Part shown: in pieces, positions 1-6,990 of the stretch
Layout: each line of letters starts with the position of its first letter
How positions within the stretch are numbered: the first letter of the stretch is position 1
Source of the DNA: Bacillus cereus G9842
Lineage (GTDB): Bacteria > Bacillota > Bacilli > Bacillales > Bacillaceae_G
DNA length: 64,000 bases
NCBI RefSeq assembly: GCF_000021305.1
Contig: NC_011775.1
Location: forward strand, 124,001 to 188,000
Direction of reading: 5' to 3'
Notes under the pieces: model-generated
Database searches by the model: none
Told to the model about the DNA's origin: nothing
The model's input: only the letters and a program-made list of their open reading frames with translations
Made by a program: the position numbers and the translations under genes

Positions 1-5
1 AGACA

Positions 6-230
6 TTGAAAGAATTCATGATCTTATTAGGGCTTATAGTTATTGTTTTAGGTGTCATCATGTACAACGGAATTAGAGAGCAAAAGCTAGATCCATATAA
101 ACCATTACCCCAAGAGCAAACAGAGCAGAAACAAAATGAGAAGGACACCCCTTATATGAACGAAACAAAGCGTCAACAGATTAACGAATTGTACAATTCT
201 AGGGATGAGATTGAAAACAGAATGAAATAG
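6..230 (+). CDS. small membrane-anchored protein, unknown function
   Basis: About 74 residues: one N-terminal hydrophobic segment (roughly residues 4-21) followed by a charged, Gln/Glu/Lys-rich tail. This suggests a single-pass protein with its tail on one face of the membrane. The start is uncertain. TTG at 6 and ATG at 18 are both in frame, no clear ribosome binding site fits in the few bases available, and the frame stays open to the left edge, so the gene could begin outside the window. A strong terminator follows within 20 bases, so this is the last gene of its transcript. I do not recognise the family. Confidence 0.6.
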   Translation: MKEFMILLGLIVIVLGVIMYNGIREQKLDPYKPLPQEQTEQKQNEKDTPYMNETKRQQINELYNSRDEIENRMK

Positions 231-245
231 TATAATTAGGTTATA

Positions 246-276
246 AAGCTCTCACATTAATTGTGAGAGCTTTTTT
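246..276 (+). terminator. Rho-independent terminator
   Basis: Perfect hairpin with arms AAGCTCTCAC and GTGAGAGCTT around a short AT loop, followed by a T run. It closes the transcript of the small membrane protein just upstream. Confidence 0.85.
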
Positions 277-491
277 ATTATAGGTATACATTTTCATTAG
301 TAGAGTTATAAAAGAGCTTATACGTGTCATTAAACTTTAGTGGTAACAGATTGTATGGTCAAAGTAGAAAATAATAAGCAACCCAGCGATTTTGTTGAGT
401 TAGATAAACGAACCTTAGTTTCTTTTTTCATAAGATGCATTCTTAGTAAGAAGCACACAAAAGAGTTAACGCATAATATAGATTGTATATA

Positions 492-522
492 AACTAAAAG
501 ACCACCGTATAAAACGATGGTC
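492..522 (-). terminator. terminator-like hairpin on the minus strand
   Basis: On the minus strand GACCATCGT and ACGGTGGTC pair (one G-U) around a 5-base loop and run into TTTTAGTTT. No convincing protein gene feeds into it. A TATAAT with a weak upstream -35 lies about 50 bases before it (near 566-571), so it may end a very short RNA. The roughly 77-codon frame across this stretch contains the hairpin itself and has no good ribosome binding site. Confidence 0.35.
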
Positions 523-628
523 CAAAGTGGATACAACCCTAGTTTCTTAGTGATATAAATCATATTATAGCATATTTAACAATATAGTTAAATTATATGC
601 CTGGAGTACTTTATAAGTTTAGGATTAT

Positions 629-658
629 TTGACAGAAAATTTATTCTTTTGATAAAAT
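629..658 (+). promoter_or_regulatory. sigma-A-type promoter of a short transcript
   Basis: TTGACA at 629-634 and TAAAAT at 653-658 with an 18-base spacer, close to the vegetative consensus. Transcription should begin near 665. The next strong terminator is only about 80 bases downstream. Confidence 0.6.
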
Positions 659-664
659 ATAGGT

Positions 665-746
665 ACCTTGATAGTAAGAAAACTAAGTTATAACTGGTAA
701 GTGAAAGTAGTAAAGGACTTGAGACACCCTTTACTACTTTTTTATA
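665..746 (+). ncRNA. candidate ~80-nt small RNA or leader upstream of hfq
   Basis: Bounded by a near-consensus promoter (629-658) and a perfect 13-bp hairpin (704-716 with 728-740) followed by T residues. There is no start codon with a ribosome binding site between them. The hfq gene begins about 90 bases further on. Either a free-standing small RNA is made beside the RNA chaperone gene, or this is a terminating leader controlling read-through into hfq. The two cannot be separated from sequence alone. Confidence 0.45.
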
Positions 747-834
747 GAAATTATTCATTAAAGAAAAAATAGGGTATTATTTTATTTACATTTACAAATA
801 AGGTTATTATCCTAATGAAAGGGAGCGTACGAGA

Positions 835-1023
835 ATGCAAGATTTCCAAGAAGAATTATATAAGAATTTATCTTCTACTAACAAAAAGGTCACTATATTT
901 TTAAAAAGTGGTGTTAGAATCATGGGTGAAATTTCTGGTGTAGACAGATTCACTGTTCTTATATTAGTAAATGGAAAACAACAGCTTATTTATAAACAAG
1001 CGATTTCAACTATAGCGGCATAA
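835..1023 (+). CDS. hfq: Hfq-like RNA chaperone (plasmid-borne)
   Basis: 62 residues, about the size of the Sm core of bacterial Hfq. The Sm1 region shows VTIFLKSGVRIMGEI and the Sm2 region carries the diagnostic KQQLIYKQAIST, equivalent to the YKHAI signature of Bacillus Hfq. The C-terminal tail is almost absent. Hfq forms hexameric rings that bind A/U-rich RNA and assist small RNA-mRNA pairing. A third, plasmid-borne Hfq is known from B. anthracis pXO1, and this gene appears to be of that type. The ribosome binding site AAGGGAG sits about 9 bases before ATG. A candidate small RNA lies directly upstream and a HEPN protein gene directly downstream. Family assignment is firm; any specific target is unknown. 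Confidence 0.92.
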   Translation: MQDFQEELYKNLSSTNKKVTIFLKSGVRIMGEISGVDRFTVLILVNGKQQLIYKQAISTIAA

Positions 1024-1065
1024 TAAATTTCTAAAACTTTTAATTATTCCAATGGGGGACTTTAA

Positions 1066-2445
1066 ATGGACATTCTTGAAAACGGGCTACATTCCTTGAA
1101 AAATGCTATTCATAATTTAAAACAATTAGAAACAGCTCCAGAAAGTGATAGAGAATACATTATAAAAGATGCAATAATAGGTATACACCATTCTACAGAA
1201 ACTCTTTTTAAGTATTTAGTAAAGGAGAAACAAGAACTACTTATTTTTAAAGATTTAAATGATTATTTCACAAAAGAAATGAAATATAAATTGAACAATA
1301 ATGGTGAGAACTCTAAGAGTTACCAAGGTAATACTATAACTTATATGGAAGCGATCGATCGTGCAGCAGTTTTAAATGACTTAAACATTTCAAAAATTGA
1401 TTATGGAACATTTGATAAATTAAATAAGTTGAGAAACTCTATTACTCACCATGAATATGATTTAACTGAGGAACTAGTTAAATATTTAATAGCACAAGTA
1501 TTAACTATTGTTTTTCCAATTTACAATGAAAAATTACCTAACTTTAAAGAATATGTAAAAGAACATAAACTCGATTTAAAAGGCACAAGTCAAGTTAACG
1601 ATTTACATATTTGGAAATTCATTAGACACTTCACTTTATTAAAAAAAGTCTTTATATCTAATCAGTTTATTAATGAACACAAAGAAGATGATAAAGAGTT
1701 TAATAAATTTTTAAACGGGAAAAAGAAAGAAAGAGACAGTGAATCTTTAATTAAATTTCATGAATGTCCATGTTGCAAAGAGGAATTCTTTAAAAAAGAA
1801 TATGTATACTTTGAAGCTGCCGAAGAAGTAATGTATTATGGCCACTGTTTGTTATGTAATATATCACTAGATAAAGATGATGCTAATTATATTGAAATGA
1901 CCTATGGTAGCTATGATTCATTTCTTAAATTATTCAAAAAAGATATAGCCATTTTAAAAGATTTATTATATATGGAAGATCTTGAATCGCGAATTTCTTC
2001 TGAAGATGCATCTGTAATAAATGCATTTTGGGATGATGAAGAAATAAATGCATTTTTATTAGAATATTTAGAGGCTATTTTTGACAAGGCACTATTCGAC
2101 GTATTAGTAGATGACTGTTATTCGATAAATTATGATTCCTCAGAGTTAGATGATGCAGTAGCATGGGATAAAGAGCTTGAAGTTAGCGAAGTAATAGACC
2201 ATCTAGATGAGTTTGATGTCTCTCAAATAAAACAAATGGTATCTAATTGTACTGTGCTACAAATTAAACATGAAATCAGTAATACTGCGTTTAATAATGC
2301 AATTGAACAAGAATTTGTAATGAATACATGTGTAGGACATCATTACCCACACACAAACGAAGAGGTAACTGTTGATGTGAAAATTACTTTCGAACTAGAT
2401 CCATCAATATTTATTGAATTTATTATGGATAATCAATTTTCTTAA
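1066..2445 (+). CDS. HEPN-like protein with zinc-binding Cys clusters
   Basis: 459 residues. The N-terminal ~150 residues are helical and contain RNSITH (R123 to H128), which matches the R-N-x3-H arrangement of catalytic HEPN domains, a family of RNases common in toxin-antitoxin and antiphage systems. A zinc-binding cluster follows: C234, C236 and C237 in CPCC, paired with C261 and C264 in CLLC. The C-terminal 170 residues are acidic and unassigned. It lies 40 bases after hfq with its own GGGGGAC ribosome binding site, so the two may share a transcript, and a strong terminator follows. HEPN assignment rests on the motif and helical context; a non-nuclease HEPN role cannot be excluded. No antitoxin-like partner is adjacent. 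Confidence 0.55.
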   Translation: MDILENGLHSLKNAIHNLKQLETAPESDREYIIKDAIIGIHHSTETLFKYLVKEKQELLIFKDLNDYFTKEMKYKLNNNGENSKSYQGNTITYMEAIDRAAVLNDLNISKIDYGTFDKLNKLRNSITHHEYDLTEELVKYLIAQVLTIVFPIYNEKLPNFKEYVKEHKLDLKGTSQVNDLHIWKFIRHFTLLKKVFISNQFINEHKEDDKEFNKFLNGKKKERDSESLIKFHECPCCKEEFFKKEYVYFEAAEEVMYYGHCLLCNISLDKDDANYIEMTYGSYDSFLKLFKKDIAILKDLLYMEDLESRISSEDASVINAFWDDEEINAFLLEYLEAIFDKALFDVLVDDCYSINYDSSELDDAVAWDKELEVSEVIDHLDEFDVSQIKQMVSNCTVLQIKHEISNTAFNNAIEQEFVMNTCVGHHYPHTNEEVTVDVKITFELDPSIFIEFIMDNQFS

Positions 2446-2543
2446 GGGAATCATTACCTTTGATTTCCTAACCTAGATTATCTATAATATATATGGGTAT
2501 ATTGATGACATTGGTAGTTTTATACTGCATAATTCATTAATTT

Positions 2544-2580
2544 AAAGCAACAAAGAGATTTTATCTCTTTGTTGCTTTTT
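2544..2580 (+). terminator. Rho-independent terminator
   Basis: Perfect stem AAAGCAACAAAGAGAT paired with ATCTCTTTGTTGCTTT, then a T run. It ends the hfq/HEPN transcription unit. Confidence 0.85.
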
Positions 2581-2757
2581 CAGTTGTTTGAATCCTCTAA
2601 AAACTTCATATGAAAAACATCTTAACTCCACACATAGCACAAGTTGAAATTATATAATTAATCCATAGTCAAACAAACAAGACATTCCGATATAATAATA
2701 TTAGGAATATACATTATAAAATGTTATTAAATTTTAAATTGAATGTGAGGTTTTATT

Positions 2758-3057
2758 ATGAACAACTTTAATACTGATAACGTGCAAGGATTGGTTTCAG
2801 AAGAAAACGTAGAGTTATTAAAAGTAATGGCACATCCTGTACGTCTACAAATTGTAAGTGAATTAGCTAAAAGTAAAACACTAAATGTAACTCAATTAAC
2901 AGACATTTTGGATATTCCACAATCAACAGTATCGCAACATTTATCTAAAATGAGAGGGAAAGCTCTTAAAGCTGAAAGAAAAGGGTTAGAGATGTACTAT
3001 CATATCGAAAACTCCAAAGCTGATAAAATCATACAAATCCTTGGCCATGCTAATTAA
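2758..3057 (+). CDS. PagR-like ArsR-family transcriptional regulator
   Basis: 99 residues, the normal size for ArsR/SmtB winged-helix repressors. The sequence MAHPVRLQIV, then NVTQLTDILDIPQSTVSQHL (helix-turn-helix, about residues 48-67) and KMRGKALKAERKGLEMYYHI (wing) closely resembles PagR of B. anthracis pXO1, the repressor that tunes toxin and S-layer genes. No cysteine metal site of the classic ArsR type is present, as in PagR. The promoter region is AT-rich; the ribosome binding site GTGAGG precedes ATG by about 8 bases. The gene stands alone with its own terminator. Target genes are not evident; it could act on the neighbouring secreted-protein genes or on chromosomal genes. Confidence 0.85.
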   Translation: MNNFNTDNVQGLVSEENVELLKVMAHPVRLQIVSELAKSKTLNVTQLTDILDIPQSTVSQHLSKMRGKALKAERKGLEMYYHIENSKADKIIQILGHAN

Positions 3058-3062
3058 ATCCA

Positions 3063-3112
3063 AAAAATAGATGAATGTATATCCGAACATGGAATACAAT
3101 TCATCTATTTTT
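3063..3112 (+). terminator. Rho-independent terminator
   Basis: Long stem AAAAATAGATGAATGTAT paired with ATACAATTCATCTATTTTT (one bulge), loop about 13 bases, followed by TTATTTTT. Likely works in both directions. Confidence 0.75.
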
Positions 3113-3500
3113 ATTTTTGTACAACGTATTTCAGTATAAAATAAGACAACTGTTTTGGTTCCGTCTAATAATACTTCTGATTTTTCTTCATTATATTTAA
3201 AACTAATATGTTTCTAACCACAAATCCTACACCTTATGCGAATGTAGATAAACAAATAATACACACTTCAAAGATTGCATATCAATTTTATAACAAGGAT
3301 TGGTTTAGGGGAATTTAACTATTACTAGGAACAAAAAATAAATTTACAATTTTTTATAAGAAATCTTTATAAATTTAAATTATACTGGTAATCATAGAGT
3401 AGTTAAAAGATTTGAAGGGAAAGCGTAATTTTTAAATGACAGACCTTTAAATTATTTTATTTCTATATAAACATTAAAAAATTTAAATAGGAGGATAAAA
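3113..3500. other. intergenic stretch without a recognised gene
   Basis: AT-rich DNA between the PagR-like gene and the next gene. I see no frame with a credible ribosome binding site and no strong hairpin. It should hold the promoter of the following gene. Confidence 0.5.
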
Positions 3501-4025
3501 ATGACTCAACGTAGATGGGTAAATATGACTATTAAAACTAATGGTTTCTCAAAGGAAAAACATATATACGTGAATGATCCCAAACATCAACATAATGAAG
3601 TGGTATTTTCCTGTACCATTAACGAATATACACTAGAAGTAAAGGTTATTAAGGAAGATTCAAATTTCATTTGCTTCCAACAAGGATATTTAAAAAACAA
3701 TACTCCTATCGATATACCTATGTGGCTTTCACCAAACATACTGGGTACTCAGGCAAAAAAACAAAGATGGTTAGATTTAATTTCTTTCATTAACAGGATT
3801 GAAGGGGATTCCCTCAAACTTATAGAAATAAATGAATTTGGAGATGAAGCAAAAGTTATATCTACAAAAACTACATTTTATTTTTCTTTATCAGACGCCA
3901 AAAACAGCACACAAAGAGAATACTTCGAATTATTTATAAAGGAAACTGGGGCAAATAGTGAAAAAATGAGAAACGATGAATTTACGAGTTGGATGAGAGA
4001 AAAGCTAGGTGTGGAAGGAAAGTAA
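3501..4025 (+). CDS. conserved-looking protein of unknown function
   Basis: 174 residues with good AGGAGG ribosome binding site 8 bases before ATG. No membrane segment, signal peptide or recognisable motif. The composition is that of a soluble alpha/beta protein with several aromatic positions (WLSPNILG, QRWLDLISFINR). It sits 41 bases before a small membrane protein with no terminator between, so the two are probably cotranscribed. I do not recognise the family. Confidence 0.6.
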   Translation: MTQRRWVNMTIKTNGFSKEKHIYVNDPKHQHNEVVFSCTINEYTLEVKVIKEDSNFICFQQGYLKNNTPIDIPMWLSPNILGTQAKKQRWLDLISFINRIEGDSLKLIEINEFGDEAKVISTKTTFYFSLSDAKNSTQREYFELFIKETGANSEKMRNDEFTSWMREKLGVEGK

Positions 4026-4066
4026 AAACTGCAATTTCACTTTATAATTAGAAAGGAAAGAATACT

Positions 4067-4375
4067 ATGATCTATTCACTACGAAAGACAGTAGGTTTTT
4101 TTTTAATACCACTACCAATAGCTGTTTTCATCACATTTCTAATTATAAGTACAATACCTATATCCAGCATAGAACCCTCTAGGATTTTAGGAGATTTTTA
4201 TTTTAATTTACAAGAATCTATATTTATATCCGTATGGAATTTTATAAAGGCTGCAACAACTGAAATTGTAATTCCTATCTATCAATCTTGTCTTGTTACG
4301 TGGATACTTATTTATGGTATCTGGATGTGTATAAAAAAATCTATGATAAATATAATAAAAGATAGTAAATATTAA
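4067..4375 (+). CDS. small integral membrane protein, unknown function
   Basis: 102 residues with two hydrophobic segments (about residues 9-31 and 68-90) and a short lysine-rich C-terminal tail. Ribosome binding site GAAAGGA is 8 bases upstream of ATG. Probably cotranscribed with the preceding unknown gene. Its end is followed directly by the first of the repeated intergenic blocks. No family recognised. Confidence 0.55.
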   Translation: MIYSLRKTVGFFLIPLPIAVFITFLIISTIPISSIEPSRILGDFYFNLQESIFISVWNFIKAATTEIVIPIYQSCLVTWILIYGIWMCIKKSMINIIKDSKY

Positions 4376-4383
4376 GTAGGAAG

Positions 4384-4560
4384 ACATGAAGTAGGAACTT
4401 ATTTTATAGTGTAATATGTTGAATTATCTACGGGGGAATTTTATTTAGTATCCATTTTCTTGTCCGCATATCGGGACAAGAAAATGGATATTTTTTTAAA
4501 CGGAGACACTAAAGTGGATACTTTTTCACATACAGACAACAACCAAGTGGGTACTTTTTA
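4384..4560 (+). repeat. intergenic repeat block A (22-bp motif family with perfect inverted repeat)
   Basis: Begins with GACATGAAGTAGGAACTT and TATAGTGTAATATGTTGAA. It then has a 17-bp perfect inverted repeat (4449-4465 with 4474-4490, arm TATCCATTTTCTTGTCC) followed by T residues, and then two further reverse-oriented motif copies at 4505-4526 and 4535-4559 ending in GTGGATACTTTTT and GTGGGTACTTTTT. The same order of parts recurs at 8464-8614. The inverted repeat with T run could act as a terminator for the upstream membrane protein gene. The other copies could be protein-binding sites. Confidence 0.7.
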
Positions 4561-4886
4561 AAACTAGCTGCAAACACAATGAAATTTTAACTACTAGGGG
4601 GAGCGCCAACCAAACGCGAATTCCGTACGTTAAAGAATTTTTCATATAGGGGTCATCATATATAAAAAGCCGATTTTCTGTAAAGGATTGAACAGACGAA
4701 AGAATATCTTTGTTAATAAGCATAATCACGATCTGATGTTAGAATATGGTTTACATAAAATTATTTGATATTTTAATTTCTGAATACTTAAATATTATTT
4801 TATCAAGTTTAATAAACTAACATTATTTGTAAAACGTGTTAAGTTTGTTGTGCAAGTTATAAAAAAATATTTGAGGGGGAATTTTT

Positions 4887-5162
4887 ATGTTCAAGAAATT
4901 AGTAGTTGGAGCATTAGCGACTGGTATTATGTTATCTAGTACAGGTGGAGCTATGGCTGCAACACCTAATACTGAAAGTCCGAAGCAAGAAAACGTTACT
5001 ATGGCAGCGGAAAAGAAAACGCTGAGAGTACCAGGGTTTGCTACTAGAGAAGAGATACCGAACAAAGTCGTCACTGTAATTGGTATCACGTGGTATTTAA
5101 AAGGGGCAACGAAAGAAATGGATAAAACATGGACAGCTTATTATGAGGGTTGGAGTAATTAA
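4887..5162 (+). CDS. small secreted protein
   Basis: 91 residues with a textbook signal peptide (MFKKLV, hydrophobic core, SSTGGAMAA) and probable cleavage after AMAA near residue 25. This leaves a mature protein of about 66 residues with the segment LRVPGFATREEIPNKVVTVI and a C-terminal WYLKGATKEM...TAYYEGW part. Ribosome binding site GAGGGGGAA lies 6-7 bases upstream of ATG. No cysteines in the mature part and no recognised family. It stands alone between repeat block A and a terminator, so its promoter must lie in or just after the repeat block. It could be a small exported effector, bacteriocin-like or wall-associated protein; nothing in the sequence decides this. Confidence 0.75.
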   Translation: MFKKLVVGALATGIMLSSTGGAMAATPNTESPKQENVTMAAEKKTLRVPGFATREEIPNKVVTVIGITWYLKGATKEMDKTWTAYYEGWSN

Positions 5163-5179
5163 TTAAATCTATTTATTAT

Positions 5180-5213
5180 AAAAAAGCCTCCTTATAACGA
5201 GGCTTTTTTATTT
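5180..5213 (+). terminator. Rho-independent terminator
   Basis: AAAAAGCCTC and GAGGCTTTTT around an 8-base loop with a T tail. It ends the small secreted-protein transcript. Confidence 0.85.
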
Positions 5214-5305
5214 GTGTAAAATCATAAAGAAAAGACACCCCGTGCATTGATATATATAACATTTATTAATGTAATTAAATTTCACACATTCTATCGCTTA
5301 AAAAT

Positions 5306-5477
5306 AGTATCCACTTTCTTTTCTAAAAAGTACCCATTTTCATGTCTTTGTTGTTGTACTGTAGAAAGACATAAAAGTCTAAACTAAAATCTTATGAACA
5401 ATCGTTGATAAATAGCCATTACCATAAATTTTGTAGGTAATTTCTTGTCTCAATAACGGGACATGAAAGTCTAAACT
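5306..5477. repeat. intergenic repeat block B (dispersed 22-bp motif copies)
   Basis: Two forward copies in tandem (5306-5324 AGTATCCACTTTCTTTTCT and 5325-5347, core GTACCCATTTTCATGTCT). Two diverged reverse copies follow at 5367-5385 (AGACATAAAAGTCTAAACT) and 5459-5477 (GGACATGAAAGTCTAAACT). The rest of 5220-5598 shows no gene. Orientation is opposite to most copies in block A. Confidence 0.65.
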
Positions 5478-5598
5478 ACTTAGCCAGTAATAATACAATA
5501 AAATGAAAGTAACCTTTTAGCCAATAGATTACATTCAAATTACTTATTCCAGGATAAGTGATTTGAATGTTTAGCATGATTAACCCCATAAGATAATT

Positions 5599-5781
5599 CT
5601 AATTTGGTAATAAAACAAGAACCCATCTTATTTCATGATAGGTTCCTCTCTTAGACGGAAATATTTTCAGATGTGGCGGGCTATTCTTTAAATCGTTTCC
5701 GTACCCCCAATAGGCATAATCGTCTTCATACATTTCTTCGTATTCTTCAAGCGTAAATTCTTTGTGTAAGAATAAAAATAT
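5599..5781 (-). pseudogene. remnant of an unknown coding sequence (C-terminal part)
   Basis: The minus strand reads 60 codons of gene-like protein (HKEFTLEEYEEMYEDDYAYW, then GYGNDLKNSPPHLKIFPSKR, ending RWVLVLLPN) up to a TAG at 5599-5601. An in-frame TAG lies directly upstream at 5782-5784. The only ATG in the frame (5731-5733) gives 44 residues and has no clear ribosome binding site. It looks like the tail of a longer gene that lost its front, although a genuine 44-residue protein is possible. Confidence 0.45.
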
Positions 5782-5815
5782 CTAGCCTTTGTTAAATTCT
5801 AATGTTATCAATATA

Positions 5816-6961
5816 TTATCCATTTAATATATCGTATATACGACGCACTTCATCTCTCGCACTATTGTCGTATTTTCCAATTAAGTTTTTTCTAGAATTC
5901 AAAGTGTAATTATAACCTGGTTTAGTAATGTTACCCTTTAAATCGTAAACCTCATGTTGGTAAATTCCATGTTGTCCTTTTCTATATCGACCTAATGCCA
6001 CCAGTATGATCTTCTTTGCGCCAGCTTTAAGCAATAAATTTCTAGCCGTCTCAAAAGAAATACCATTAGTAATATAGTCATCTATTACACACACAACTTG
6101 TCCCTTAATCTTGTTTGCATAGTATGGATTTAATACGATAGAATCAAAGTGTTTCATACAACCTTGTCTACGGCGTATCTCAGGATCTGTATTACGGCTT
6201 TTATTTACAGCAGTATGTCTAATAAATAAAGGCTTGTTCATTTTTTTATATGTTAGATATCGGCATCTCTCTTTAAGTTCTTCAAGTTCCTCATTTAAAT
6301 TAACACTTGAAGAAGGGAAAATCCCCCATCTATCTACATTTCGTAATTCTGAACTTTTCATTACTCCTGAAATCAAGTGAAAATAAAGTGTATTAAAATA
6401 ATTTCTATCACCAGACTTTAATAGGTTTTCAAATCCTATTAGAACTTCTTTTTCTGTTCGTACAACATCACCATTAAGTGTATTTGCAGAAGTTAGTGCT
6501 AATACAGTAGTATTTTGATCTATTTCTAATTCATAATACCATTTGTTTTGATTATTAATAAGCCTAATTGCTTCAAGTAATTGATTAGGTCTTTCAAGTG
6601 TAATACCATATCGAGCTGGCTTTTCCTCTTGCTTTACACTCCATGCAGGATTAATAATCAAAATTCTTTTATTAGCAGCTAATATTAAATCATCATCGCT
6701 GCTACCGACCAAAATAAAACTACTTGCATTATCTTCGTTAACTTTTTCTCGAATTCTTTTACGGTATGTACATATCACTTTAAACTCAAATGTTTCCTCG
6801 AAGATTTCTTTCATAATTCTTATACTTTCAGTATCATGCGAAATGACGATTATTTTATGTCCATCTTCATTTAAATTTTTGATAAACTCTTCAACACCAG
6901 TATACATCTTAAAATCTTCATCAAAAACCGTTAACCTAGCTAGAACAACCGCTTTTGCCAT
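5816..6961 (-). CDS. pseudo-HAD / phosphoribosyltransferase fusion protein
   Basis: 381 residues. The N-terminal ~115 residues follow a HAD-like layout: first strand VVLARLTVF, GVEEFIKNL cap start, strand IIVISHD, then FILVGSSDDDLILA. The nucleophile motif DxD is replaced (Ala8, Leu10), so phosphatase activity is probably lost. The C-terminal half is a type I phosphoribosyltransferase fold with an intact PRPP loop VVCVIDDYITNGIS (D294, D295), most like ComF-type enzymes. It is followed 29 bases upstream on the same strand by a DprA-like gene, and the pair forms its own operon (this is the downstream gene). SLOG/DprA proteins coupled with phosphoribosyltransferases have been proposed as nucleotide-centred conflict modules, so a defence role is an inference. 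A competence or DNA-uptake role is the alternative. Confidence 0.7.
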   Translation of the reverse strand: MAKAVVLARLTVFDEDFKMYTGVEEFIKNLNEDGHKIIVISHDTESIRIMKEIFEETFEFKVICTYRKRIREKVNEDNASSFILVGSSDDDLILAANKRILIINPAWSVKQEEKPARYGITLERPNQLLEAIRLINNQNKWYYELEIDQNTTVLALTSANTLNGDVVRTEKEVLIGFENLLKSGDRNYFNTLYFHLISGVMKSSELRNVDRWGIFPSSSVNLNEELEELKERCRYLTYKKMNKPLFIRHTAVNKSRNTDPEIRRRQGCMKHFDSIVLNPYYANKIKGQVVCVIDDYITNGISFETARNLLLKAGAKKIILVALGRYRKGQHGIYQHEVYDLKGNITKPGYNYTLNSRKNLIGKYDNSARDEVRRIYDILNG

Positions 6962-6990
6962 TGAGAGATCACTCCTTTATTAATGAAAAA

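Noticed and set aside
330..563. Minus-strand frame of about 77 codons
   Set aside because: Crosses a strong hairpin, has no ribosome binding site and no domain features; more likely non-coding.
4526..4729. Minus-strand frame of 67 codons
   Set aside because: Overlaps repeat block A and has no ribosome binding site or gene-like composition.
4823..5089. Minus-strand frame opposite the secreted protein gene
   Set aside because: The plus-strand signal peptide, ribosome binding site and terminator show the real gene is on the other strand.
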